Of a DNA stretch of 64,000 nt, positions 1 to 9,065 are shown piece by piece. The DNA is from Virgibacillus halodenitrificans JCM 12304 (GTDB lineage: Bacteria; Bacillota; Bacilli; Bacillales; Amphibacillaceae): NCBI RefSeq assembly GCF_001310895.1, contig NZ_BAZS01000009.1:47029-111028 (forward strand). Direction: 5' to 3'. Made by a program: the position numbers and the translations under genes. Below the pieces are notes generated by a model. The model ran no database searches. It was not told where the DNA came from and saw only the letters and a program-made list of their open reading frames with translations. Position 1 is the first letter of the stretch. Each line of letters starts with the position of its first letter.

Positions 1-2805
1 TTTGCTGGGTCGAATGGACAGCAAGTCTATGCGTTGGATAATGGTTTGGCAAAGACACCGCCAATGGGGTGGAACAGTTGGAATTATTTCCGTTGTTATG
101 ATGTCAATGAAGAAGTGATTAAAGAGACTGCAGATGCAATGGTAGAAAGCGGTATGAAAGATGCTGGCTATGAATATGTGGTTATTGATGATTGCTGGCA
201 AGCTTTGGAAAGAGATGATAATGGTAATTTACAGGCAAATCCGGAGCGCTTTCCAAGTGGTATTAAGGCACTTGCCGATTATGTGCATAAGCTGGGACTT
301 AAATTAGGAATTTATGCTGTGCCGGGAACGGAGACCTGTGCCATGCATTGGGATGATTATCCTTCAGGTAAGATTGGCAGTTATGGACATGAGAAGCAGG
401 ATGCGAAGCAATTTGAAAAATGGGGTGTAGATTATCTGAAATATGATTGGTGCCGTGCAGATGTTACGGAAGGTCTGGAGCATATACCTGCATTTGAAAA
501 AATGAGAGATGAACTGCAGGCATTGGATCGTCCTATCATTTATGGTATTTCTGAGTATGGAGATACAAAGCCTTGGGAATGGGCAAAGCCAATTGCAAAT
601 ATGTGGCGTACCACGAGTGATATTCAAGCAAATTGGGGAAGCTTAATGACTATTTTGGATCAGCAAGTTGGTCTTTATAAATATGCTGGACCAGGGTATT
701 GGAATGATCCCGACATGCTCCAGGTAGGTAATCCTGGTTTGTCTGAAACGGAGAATCGGGCACATTTTAGCTTATGGAGTATACTAGCCGCACCTTTAAT
801 GGCAGGAAATGATCTCCGTCATATGTCCACATCTACGGCAGAAATTCTATCAAATAAAGAAGTAACTGCAGTTAATCAGGACCTGATTGGCCTGCAAGGA
901 AGAAAGATTCGTGACGATGGAGATAAAGAAGTATGGATGCGTCCGTTAGCAAATGGTGATCGAGCGATTGTTTTGCTAAATCGAGGACAAAAAGAAACGG
1001 AAATGAGTGTTAACATTACTGATCTAGGATTACCTCAGTCAAGCAGCACCTATTATGTACGTGACTTATGGGCACATGAAACAACCCAATCAACAGGCGA
1101 GATTCAAGCTTCTGTACCAGGTCATGGGGTGCAAATGTATCGAATTAGTCCTGCAGATCCAGTGGAAGCTTCAGAGAACGTACAGCATGTGAAAACCAGT
1201 GATAAGCAAGAAGTTTGGATAGAGTCATTAGAAGATGGAAGTATGCTTGTTACTCTGTTGAACCGTGGAGATAAAGAAGCAAACGTTGGTATTCATACCG
1301 ATGAATTAAATATGGAGAAAAGTGGTGCGTATATTGTTGAAGATATTTGGTCAAAGGATAAAACAGCTGTTGCTAACACTATTAGGGGAAAAGTACAGGC
1401 CTATGATATAACGGTGTTGAAAGTGACGCCAGGTACTCCAGAGGATGCGCCTCCAGCTATACAGCAAGATCTTCAAGTTCCAGAAAAAATAGGAGAAGGA
1501 GAAACGAAGGAAGTTTCTTTAACTCTTACGAATAATGGTGTAGTTGCTGCGAATAATGTACAAGTTAATTTGGATGTTCCTAATGGATGGACAGTAGAAC
1601 CTGTTTCAGAAACGGGATTTGCAACGATTCCACCAAGTTCAGAAAATCAGTCAGTCGAAGTCACTTGGAATGTCACTGCACCAACAAAGCTTTCAGCAGA
1701 CACAGTTACATTTAATTCTGGCATCACATTTGAATATGGAAAAGCTGAGAAAAGCGCCAATGCTCAAACACAGGCTACATCAGAAATTACCCCAGCTCCG
1801 CCAAAGACAGATAGCTTTTTAAGTGACCTGCCATTTTATAAAGATACGATCAATGGCTGGGGACCGGTAGAAAGAGATAGGAGTGTAGGCGGTCAAGAAG
1901 CAGGTGATGGGAACACACTAACTATTAATGGCGAAACATTTGAAAAGGGACTTGGTGTTAATTCCAATTCGGAGGTTTCTTACTATATCGGGGGTAATTT
2001 TTCTACCTTCACCTCAGCTATTGGAATTGATGATGAAATGGTGTGGGAAGACGGCCAGGAAGGTGATGTTGTTTTTCAAGTATGGGGTGACGGCAAAAAA
2101 CTTTATGACAGCGGATTGGTGACAGGTGATATGGAGACGAAGTATATTGATGTCGATATCACAGGGGTATCTGTTTTAAAGCTTGTAGTTACTGATGGTG
2201 ATGATAACAATTGGTTTGACCATGCTGATTGGGCTAATGCCAAAATTATTGCAACCAATAATGGGGCAGACGAAACAGCACCAGAGCTTGAAGTCACTAT
2301 GAATGGAAAGCTCGTTCAAGACCAAGTGTCCTTATCAGATACGGAGACGATCATGTTTACATGGAAGGCAACGGATGAAGGGAGTGGCATCGCTACTACA
2401 ACTGCATCCTTTGCAGGAAAAGAATACGATAAGAATAAAGCGTTGCCTTTAGCAGGTAAGCCGGGAGAGCATGATTTCAGTGTAACAGCTGAGGATAAGG
2501 CAGGAAACATTACAAAGAAAACCTATCAAATAAATGTGAACACGAGTCCACAGGCTATGAGAACACATGTGGAGCGATTCGATCAAGCAGGTGCTTTCCA
2601 AGATACAAAGAATGTGCGGATACTTCAGCTTCATCTAACGACAATTAAGCAATATCTGGATAAAAACAATACAGCAAAAACACGTAAGCAACTAGATTCA
2701 CTGGGTCAATTACTTGATTATTTGCAGGCTCAAGAAGAGATGTCTGATGATGCTTATCGTGTCTTAAAATCAGATACGAATTACTTGCTGGAAAGGCTGC
2801 AATAA
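1..2805 (+). CDS. Secreted GH27 alpha-galactosidase with NEW3, NPCBM and C-terminal helical domain (5' partial)
   Basis: The frame is open from base 1, so the start and signal peptide lie outside the window; the first methionine-like codon (TTG at 34) is not the true start. The GH27 barrel begins at PPMGWNSW. The nucleophile Asp is in YLKYDWC (codon 445-447) and the acid/base Asp in WRTTSD (codon 619-621), so both catalytic residues are present. Family members release terminal alpha-Gal or alpha-GalNAc; which one applies here cannot be told. After the barrel the beta-sandwich module appears twice (both with EVW...LLNRG, about 930-1160 and 1210-1430). Then come a NEW3-like domain (1450-1780), an NPCBM-like domain (1813-2260), an Ig-like domain (2275-2540) and the roughly 85-residue helical domain shared with four other glycosidases here (2550-2805). 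A terminator follows. Likely exported and held outside the cell by its C-terminal domain; that last point is inference. Confidence 0.93.
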   Translation, partial: FAGSNGQQVYALDNGLAKTPPMGWNSWNYFRCYDVNEEVIKETADAMVESGMKDAGYEYVVIDDCWQALERDDNGNLQANPERFPSGIKALADYVHKLGLKLGIYAVPGTETCAMHWDDYPSGKIGSYGHEKQDAKQFEKWGVDYLKYDWCRADVTEGLEHIPAFEKMRDELQALDRPIIYGISEYGDTKPWEWAKPIANMWRTTSDIQANWGSLMTILDQQVGLYKYAGPGYWNDPDMLQVGNPGLSETENRAHFSLWSILAAPLMAGNDLRHMSTSTAEILSNKEVTAVNQDLIGLQGRKIRDDGDKEVWMRPLANGDRAIVLLNRGQKETEMSVNITDLGLPQSSSTYYVRDLWAHETTQSTGEIQASVPGHGVQMYRISPADPVEASENVQHVKTSDKQEVWIESLEDGSMLVTLLNRGDKEANVGIHTDELNMEKSGAYIVEDIWSKDKTAVANTIRGKVQAYDITVLKVTPGTPEDAPPAIQQDLQVPEKIGEGETKEVSLTLTNNGVVAANNVQVNLDVPNGWTVEPVSETGFATIPPSSENQSVEVTWNVTAPTKLSADTVTFNSGITFEYGKAEKSANAQTQATSEITPAPPKTDSFLSDLPFYKDTINGWGPVERDRSVGGQEAGDGNTLTINGETFEKGLGVNSNSEVSYYIGGNFSTFTSAIGIDDEMVWEDGQEGDVVFQVWGDGKKLYDSGLVTGDMETKYIDVDITGVSVLKLVVTDGDDNNWFDHADWANAKIIATNNGADETAPELEVTMNGKLVQDQVSLSDTETIMFTWKATDEGSGIATTTASFAGKEYDKNKALPLAGKPGEHDFSVTAEDKAGNITKKTYQINVNTSPQAMRTHVERFDQAGAFQDTKNVRILQLHLTTIKQYLDKNNTAKTRKQLDSLGQLLDYLQAQEEMSDDAYRVLKSDTNYLLERLQ

Positions 2806-2896
2806 AATAAGGAAAAATAGGAGTATAGATTTTTAGGTCACTTGTTAAATAAACTGAGTAATCTTTTCAAGTTAATTTTCCCAAACTATGTAAAAG

Positions 2897-2926
2897 AGAG
2901 GCATAGCCAATTGGTTATGCCTCTTT
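2897..2926 (+). terminator. Rho-independent terminator after the GH27 gene
   Basis: A hairpin with stem GAGGCATAGCC / GGTTATGCCTC (one G-U pair) and loop AATT is followed by a short T run, about 90 bases after the GH27 stop. It separates GH27 from the GH101 transcription unit. Confidence 0.75.
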
Positions 2927-2929
2927 ACC

Positions 2930-3470
2930 AGTAATCTACACTATTTTTATTTTAATAGGTAATTATATCCAATTTCAACAATTCTCACGGTTCGAATATC
3001 CTAATTCAGTTATTATACAGGTCACGAATTACGTGATATTTGGCTCATAGCAAAAATATGAAGTATATGGTAATTTAAATAATAGATAAAAAATACATAT
3101 TTCAATCTACGATAATAGCCGCATAAATCCCTGACATGAAGCCATTTATAAGATGATTTCTCTGCATAGTTCCCTCAAGGACTTTTTATTCACTTCTAGT
3201 ATAAAATACCTAAATATAGACATAATAATTTAAACATTATAAAAATAACAATATTTCTAAAATAAAAGACAATATCTGCATTGTGTAAGCGCTTCAATCC
3301 ATGTAACCTTAATCTAAAGTGGATATAACCTGTTTAGTAATTTTCAAATAAACAAAGCAAAATCTACTAAGTAAGGGGTATCCAGCAAAGATAATTAGAG
3401 GGGAGGATAGTAGCGCCATTTTACGTACTTTTATCAGATCTACTCTATCATTCTGCAAGGAGGTTTCAGT
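2930..3470. other. Intergenic region between GH27 and GH101
   Basis: About 540 AT-rich bases with no supported gene on either strand. It holds a cre-like site (3284-3297) and, near the right end, the AAGGAGG ribosome binding site of the GH101 gene. No structured RNA was recognised. Confidence 0.6.
3284..3297 (+). promoter_or_regulatory. Candidate cre (CcpA) site upstream of GH101
   Basis: TGTAAGCGCTTCAA has the palindromic AAGCGCTT core of cre sites and matches most of the consensus TGWAANCGNTNWCA, deviating at the 3' end. It lies about 190 bases before the GH101 start, which would fit carbon catabolite repression of the glycosidase locus. Confidence 0.45.
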
Positions 3471-6400
3471 GTGGACAATTTTTACAGAAAAAGAATATTT
3501 CCTATTTTCTGCGGCGTCTTGCTAGTGCTACCATTATTTTTGTTAAACATGGTAGCACCATTAAAAGCAGATGCAGCAGCTTCCAACCCATGGGAAACGA
3601 TTTCCACTGGTGGGAATGAAGTGAACAAGGTTGTCGAACAAAACGGAGATTCCTATGTACGTCTTGGTACTGGCGAGGGAAACAATAATGGGGATAACCC
3701 GGCAATTTTCCGTCATCAAGATGCCACGGGACAGGAGAAAGGTGTCATGGAGTATACCTTTATTCCAGAGACAGAGGGGAAGACGACCCGTTTTGGCTTT
3801 TTTACTCATTATGAAGATCCGAATAACTTTGTTTTTGTTGGCTATGATGCACTTGGCTGGTTTTACCAATATAAATACCAGGGTGAAGGAGATTATCTTC
3901 GCGAAAGACCAGAGGTAGCTTTGCCGCAGCCTGGTAAAGAATATACGTTAAAGATCGATTATGATGGAACAGCGTTGAACGCTTCATTAAATGGAAAAGA
4001 TCTTTTTGGCAATGTACAACTAAATGAAGCTGTTGCTAATTTGACCACTCAACCGGAAGCGTTACGTCTTGGTAAATATGGTGACCAGGATACAAAAGTC
4101 CTCATTAAAACAGACATAGGTATTGTGGATGACAAGCTGGAAGAAGGGGACTTAAATATTATCCAAGGAGACGGCACACTTACTTACAACGAGGATGGTT
4201 CTGCAACTTTTGGTGTCACCTCTACTGCAAAAAATAAAGTAGTTTACGATAACATGGAACCAATTAAGAATGGTGTTTTTGAAGCAGATATTCAAGCAGA
4301 TAAGGATTTAAATCGTTTTGGTGTCATCTATCGAGTTCAGGACTCTTCCACGTATACATACGTCGGAACTGGTGATGCAAATGATCAGTACTTTAGCGAA
4401 ATTTTCTTACCGGAAAACAGCTGGACTGCGATGACAAAAGGTATTCCGCTACAAGCTGATCAGTCTTACCATTTACGCGTTAAATTCATCAATGATACTG
4501 CAACACTTTACGTGGATGGAGAGAAAATAGATTCCTGGTCGCAGCCTGATGGTGTAGACGAGGCTGGCTTGCTTGGTTTTGAGAAGAGCCGTGGCGCAGC
4601 AAATGTTACTATTTCGAATGTGAAAATTACAGAAAGCTCTGCACCGGAAGCTCCGGATACCGAACCAATTGAGAATACTCTTTCATCAGACGAGATGGAG
4701 GTAACGATTGATGAAGTATTTCCGCGAGTTATTAATTATAACGTTGATGGAAAAGTGATGCATGGACAAGAATCTCCTGTGTATGGGTTGAACATCAATG
4801 GCATGCTTTATTATCCGGAGGTAGCTTTTGAAAAAGTCAGCGACAATGAAGCAGTTTATACCATGTCTGTTACGGATTTGGATGAAAAGCTTGATGCTGA
4901 ATTCAAACTATCCTTGAAGGTGGAGGATAATAAAGTTGTTTACAGCTTTGATGAAATCACCAATAAAGCAGATGCACCAATTGAAACGATCGATTTTGCT
5001 GATATGAACTTTATTTCCGTAAATGCGGAGGATGGAGATGCAAAAGCAAAATTGACTAATCTAAGTAGTGATATTACCAAGCCGGGTGATACGTCGGTAA
5101 CAGTGGATGCAGAAATGCAGGATGTTGGGACATCGAAAAGCTATTACACTGCATTTTTATCAACAGATGAATTGAGTGCTGGTGTATGGTCAAGCTCGGA
5201 AGTGAATGGATATAAAAACCTGATTGCCAACCGCTTTGAAAATGAAGCTGGTGTAAAAGCAATGGGGATTGGCTCAAGTACACTTTATTATCATCGTGAA
5301 TTTATGCCGGAACCATCTTCCAATAAGCCGACAATCAAAATTGTAATTACCGAGGATACGAATGGTGATGAGGAGATTGATTGGCAGGATGCGGCTATTG
5401 AATATCGTGATTTAATGAAGGATATAAAAGGCGCAGACAATGTAAATAATACAGTCGGCACAAGAATTGCAATGAACTTCGGTTCTCAAGCACAGCAGCC
5501 ATTCTTAAAAACATTGGATAATGTGAAGAAAGTGGCGCTTGCAACAGATGGAATGGGACAAGCTGTTTTATTAAAAGGATATGGAAATGAAGGGCATGAC
5601 AGTGCACATCCAGATTATGGTGATGTCGGAGCGCGTATGGGCGGAGCAGCTGACTTACAAACGCTTATCGAGGAAGGACATCAATATAACACGGAGTTTG
5701 GTGTGCATATTAACGCACAGGAATCCTATCCGGAAGCAGATGCGTTTAGTGAAGAACTAATTAACAGTCCGGGTTCCAAGGGCTGGGGCTGGCTCGATCA
5801 GTCGTATACAATTAATAAATTACGCGATTTATACTCAGGTGCTCGTGCTGAACGAATGGATGCGTTAGCTGAAGCTGCACCAGGTCTTGACTTTATCTAT
5901 TTAGATGTTTGGTATCAGGACCAGTGGGAATCCAACCGTGTTGCTGAGCAAATTATGGACAGAGGCTGGAGAATGACAACAGAGTTTGGTACAGCTGTTG
6001 CCAATTACTCTACTTGGCAGCATTGGGCTACAGATAAGAACTATGGTGGTCCCGAAAATAAAGGAATTAACTCGGATGTACTTCGCTTTATCGGCAACCA
6101 CCAGAAGGATTCATGGGTGTTAAACTGGCCGGAAGCAGGTGGTACAGCTGATCATCCATTACTCGGCGGATTTGAGCTGGCTGGTTTTGAAGGCTGGCAA
6201 TCAGATAAGAACTTTGATCATTTCATCCGCAAAACTTTTGATACAAACGTACCTACAAAGTTTTTACAAAAGTATTATGTAACAGATTGGGAGAAGACAG
6301 AAGGAGACCCAACGGAGACGAATTTGGAAAAAGAAATCACTCTTAAAGACCCAAGCAATGACGATACGGTTATTGTTAAGAGGAAGGATGACTCCAGAGA

Positions 6401-8270
6401 ACGTATTATTACCCTAAATGGCAATGTTGTTCTTGATGGTGATACGTATTTGATTCCATGGGTAGAGCAGGATTTCGAAACACCTACACCTGATTCCGAG
6501 AAGTTGTATCACTGGAATAAAGAAGGTGGCGAAACTACATGGACATTGCCTGATGAGCACAATGAAGTTTCTACAGTGGATGTCTATAAACTGACAGATC
6601 AAGGTAGAACTGAAAAGCAAACCATTGATGTAACCGATCATCAAATTACGTTACAAGCGGAAGCTGCAACACCATACATTGTCGTTGCAGGAGAAGATGA
6701 AGGCGTGGCGATTGATCAATGGGGTACGGAAAATCTTTATGATGGTGGCTTTAACACAGGGACGATTGATGATGAACATACGACTGTAGAAGGCGACGCG
6801 GATGCAGTTAGTGTCATTCGTACAGATCAAAAAGATGATGCACGCAACCTAAGTAGCGGTGACTACTATCTGAATTTTGATAGTCCGACAAAGGATACCG
6901 CAGTTACCCGGACATTGAAAAATCTTGAGCCAGGGAAAGAATATGTTGCTGAAGTGTATGTCGAAAATGCCAGCGATGTGAAAGCATCAATCAAGGTAAA
7001 TGGCGCTAAAAAAGATGTAAGCAATTACACATTAAGAAGCTTACAAAAGAATTATGTAAAAGCAGATTCACATGCAACGAATGATGGCTACAACAGTAAG
7101 ATGCAACGTATGCAAGTAAGCTTTACAGCGGAGAGCGAAACGGCAGAATTGGTTCTTCATCGTAAAGCTGGAGAAGGTATGACAAAGTTTGATGAAGTAC
7201 GTGTTGTTCAAAAAGCTTTAGACAACTATAAAGCGGACAATGTTTTTGAACAGGATTTTGAAAATGTATTGCAAGGGATTTACCCATTCGTTATTGGAAA
7301 TACAGAAGGTGTGAATGACAACCGTATTCACTTGGCTGAGCTGCATGCACCTTATACGCAAAAAGGCTGGGCAGACAAGAAGGTTGTCGATGATGTGCTT
7401 GATGGCAACTGGTCAGTGAAAGTAAATACAGGCAACAGTGGTTTAGTGTATCGCACCATTCCACAGCATTTCCATTTTGAAGCGGATACAACGTATAAAG
7501 TGAGCTTTGATTATCAGACAACTGCTGACTCTTATCGTTTCATTGCAGGTGATCAGGCAATTGACGTACGTAGCATTGACCAAGCAAAAGGCTTGCAATC
7601 AAATGATAAACTAGCAGCAGCAACAGAAACGAAGACAGCGGAATTCACAATCAAGGGATCTGAAAACGGACAAACATATATCGGTATCTTTAATGATGGC
7701 ACAAGCTTGAATATGGATACAGGTGCAGGAACATTTATGCTGGATAATCTGCGTATTGAGCAGGTATCCCCAGTACTTGAGGTTTCCGACAAAACGATCA
7801 CAGCAGGTGATGAGCTTGATTTGTCCTCACTTATTGAGGTCGCCCGGGATGTGGAAGGAAATGACCGTTCAGCAGATGTAGTAATTGACGAAGGCGATTT
7901 TGATGCATCAACGCCAGGCACGTATGAAATCACGTACACGTTACATGTCGACGGCTATGATGAGGTTGTGGCAACCGCAACAGTGACAGTAGAAGCACCA
8001 CCAATCTCCAGTGCAACAGATTTAAAAGAACAGTTGGACCAATTGGAGGCAGATGGCGAATTTGCCAACAAAGGAGCAGCACGCTCATTACATGTTCATC
8101 TTTCTACTGTTGAGCGTTTTGAGAAGAAAGATCAAGCAGAGAAAGTGGTTAAGCACTTAAAAGGATTTGAAAAATTACTCGATAATCATATTGAGAAAGA
8201 GTTACTATCTGAAAAAGCATATACGACATTAAAAATAGGCACCGAGACATTACTTGATAAGTGGAAGTAA
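3471..8270 (+). CDS. Secreted GH101 endo-alpha-N-acetylgalactosaminidase with C-terminal helical domain
   Basis: GH101 enzymes release the core-1 disaccharide Gal-beta-1,3-GalNAc from Ser/Thr of mucin-type O-glycoproteins. The GTG start has AAGGAGG nine bases upstream, and a signal peptide (residues 1 to about 37) ends near ADAAA. Two laminin-G/galectin-like beta-sandwiches (about 40-215 and 230-395) precede the catalytic region (from about 405). The expected nucleophile is D812 in IYLDVWY and the acid/base E838 in RMTTEFG; the loop between them is a few residues shorter than in characterised members. A beta-sandwich (about 1000-1080), two galactose-binding-like modules (about 1085-1430), an Ig-like domain (1434-1509) and the shared helical domain (1511-1599) follow. 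At 1599 residues it is a normal size for this multidomain family. It directly precedes a CalY/TasA gene. Confidence 0.93.
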   Translation: MDNFYRKRIFPIFCGVLLVLPLFLLNMVAPLKADAAASNPWETISTGGNEVNKVVEQNGDSYVRLGTGEGNNNGDNPAIFRHQDATGQEKGVMEYTFIPETEGKTTRFGFFTHYEDPNNFVFVGYDALGWFYQYKYQGEGDYLRERPEVALPQPGKEYTLKIDYDGTALNASLNGKDLFGNVQLNEAVANLTTQPEALRLGKYGDQDTKVLIKTDIGIVDDKLEEGDLNIIQGDGTLTYNEDGSATFGVTSTAKNKVVYDNMEPIKNGVFEADIQADKDLNRFGVIYRVQDSSTYTYVGTGDANDQYFSEIFLPENSWTAMTKGIPLQADQSYHLRVKFINDTATLYVDGEKIDSWSQPDGVDEAGLLGFEKSRGAANVTISNVKITESSAPEAPDTEPIENTLSSDEMEVTIDEVFPRVINYNVDGKVMHGQESPVYGLNINGMLYYPEVAFEKVSDNEAVYTMSVTDLDEKLDAEFKLSLKVEDNKVVYSFDEITNKADAPIETIDFADMNFISVNAEDGDAKAKLTNLSSDITKPGDTSVTVDAEMQDVGTSKSYYTAFLSTDELSAGVWSSSEVNGYKNLIANRFENEAGVKAMGIGSSTLYYHREFMPEPSSNKPTIKIVITEDTNGDEEIDWQDAAIEYRDLMKDIKGADNVNNTVGTRIAMNFGSQAQQPFLKTLDNVKKVALATDGMGQAVLLKGYGNEGHDSAHPDYGDVGARMGGAADLQTLIEEGHQYNTEFGVHINAQESYPEADAFSEELINSPGSKGWGWLDQSYTINKLRDLYSGARAERMDALAEAAPGLDFIYLDVWYQDQWESNRVAEQIMDRGWRMTTEFGTAVANYSTWQHWATDKNYGGPENKGINSDVLRFIGNHQKDSWVLNWPEAGGTADHPLLGGFELAGFEGWQSDKNFDHFIRKTFDTNVPTKFLQKYYVTDWEKTEGDPTETNLEKEITLKDPSNDDTVIVKRKDDSRERIITLNGNVVLDGDTYLIPWVEQDFETPTPDSEKLYHWNKEGGETTWTLPDEHNEVSTVDVYKLTDQGRTEKQTIDVTDHQITLQAEAATPYIVVAGEDEGVAIDQWGTENLYDGGFNTGTIDDEHTTVEGDADAVSVIRTDQKDDARNLSSGDYYLNFDSPTKDTAVTRTLKNLEPGKEYVAEVYVENASDVKASIKVNGAKKDVSNYTLRSLQKNYVKADSHATNDGYNSKMQRMQVSFTAESETAELVLHRKAGEGMTKFDEVRVVQKALDNYKADNVFEQDFENVLQGIYPFVIGNTEGVNDNRIHLAELHAPYTQKGWADKKVVDDVLDGNWSVKVNTGNSGLVYRTIPQHFHFEADTTYKVSFDYQTTADSYRFIAGDQAIDVRSIDQAKGLQSNDKLAAATETKTAEFTIKGSENGQTYIGIFNDGTSLNMDTGAGTFMLDNLRIEQVSPVLEVSDKTITAGDELDLSSLIEVARDVEGNDRSADVVIDEGDFDASTPGTYEITYTLHVDGYDEVVATATVTVEAPPISSATDLKEQLDQLEADGEFANKGAARSLHVHLSTVERFEKKDQAEKVVKHLKGFEKLLDNHIEKELLSEKAYTTLKIGTETLLDKWK

Positions 8271-8280
8271 TCTCATAAAC

Positions 8281-8322
8281 ACAAGCTTCTCTGTGACACA
8301 TATAGGGTCATAGGGAAGCTTG
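8281..8322 (+). terminator. Hairpin between GH101 and the first CalY/TasA gene
   Basis: A nine-base-pair stem, ACAAGCTTC / GAAGCTTGT, with partly pairing inner arms lies 10 bases after the GH101 stop. It has no T run, so it may be a weak terminator or an mRNA-stabilising or attenuating structure that sets the ratio of enzyme to fibre protein. Confidence 0.45.
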
Positions 8323-8353
8323 TAATCTATTAAAAAATAGGGAGGAAATTATT

Positions 8354-8941
8354 TTGGGTATTAAAAAACAATTGGGAATGGGAATTATGTCTGCAGCACT
8401 TGGAATCTCGTTAATCGGTGGAGGAACGTATGCCTACTTTAGTGATAGTGAGCAAACGAGCAATACGTTTGCTGCAGGTACATTGGACTTATCTGTCAAT
8501 CCGACTGCGATCGTGGATGTTGATGATCTGCAGCCTGGTTCATCGATTACACGTAATTTTGAATTACAGAATAATGGGTCATTGGATATCCGCAAAGTGT
8601 ATTTGGAGTCAGCTTATACAGTAAATGATGCACATAACAACAATACAGAGGATTTCGGGGAGCATATTCAGGTGCAGTTTTTATACAATGCCGATAAGTT
8701 TGATGAGGTAATATTTGAAACAACTTTGGCAGAATTAAAAGATATGAGTCCGGAAGCAGTGAACGAAAGTATTTTCTATCCGGAATTTGGAGAGCAGGGT
8801 CTGGAGGCTGGTTCTGTTGATGATTTAACGGTTAAATTTAATTTCCTTGATAATGGCGGAGATCAAAACCAATTCCAGGGTGATTCTCTGCAGCTTAATT
8901 GGACATTTAATGCGGAGCAAGGAGAAAGTGAAGAGAAATAA
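8354..8941 (+). CDS. CalY/TasA-family secreted fibre-type protein (copy 1)
   Basis: A 195-residue secreted protein of the camelysin/TasA family, whose members form extracellular fibres or act as cell-surface proteins in Bacillus biofilms. It starts at TTG after GGAGG. The signal peptide runs to about residue 28, and the SipW-type junction TYAYFSDSE that marks this family is present. The mature part has the family's jelly-roll-like sequence with motifs LQPGSSITRNF near the N terminus and FQGDSLQLNWTF at the C terminus. It lies between GH101 and GH84, away from the sipW gene at 21379 that probably processes it. Copy 2 at 19806 is clearly homologous, with the same motifs. Family assignment is firm; fibre formation is inferred. 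Confidence 0.88.
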   Translation: MGIKKQLGMGIMSAALGISLIGGGTYAYFSDSEQTSNTFAAGTLDLSVNPTAIVDVDDLQPGSSITRNFELQNNGSLDIRKVYLESAYTVNDAHNNNTEDFGEHIQVQFLYNADKFDEVIFETTLAELKDMSPEAVNESIFYPEFGEQGLEAGSVDDLTVKFNFLDNGGDQNQFQGDSLQLNWTFNAEQGESEEK

Positions 8942-9065
8942 GTTGATAGTAGCGGAGGGAGACAGGAATGCTCTCTTCGCTAATTTTGCTCATTTCAGAC
9001 ATCGCATTTGCCATCTTCCATTCCAATCAATAGGTATGAGCTTTAGTTAAAAGGAGGTTTATTGT

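Noticed and set aside
7553..7939. 128-codon minus-strand frame inside the GH101 gene
   Set aside because: Serine/proline-rich antisense shadow of coding sequence; no ribosome binding site.
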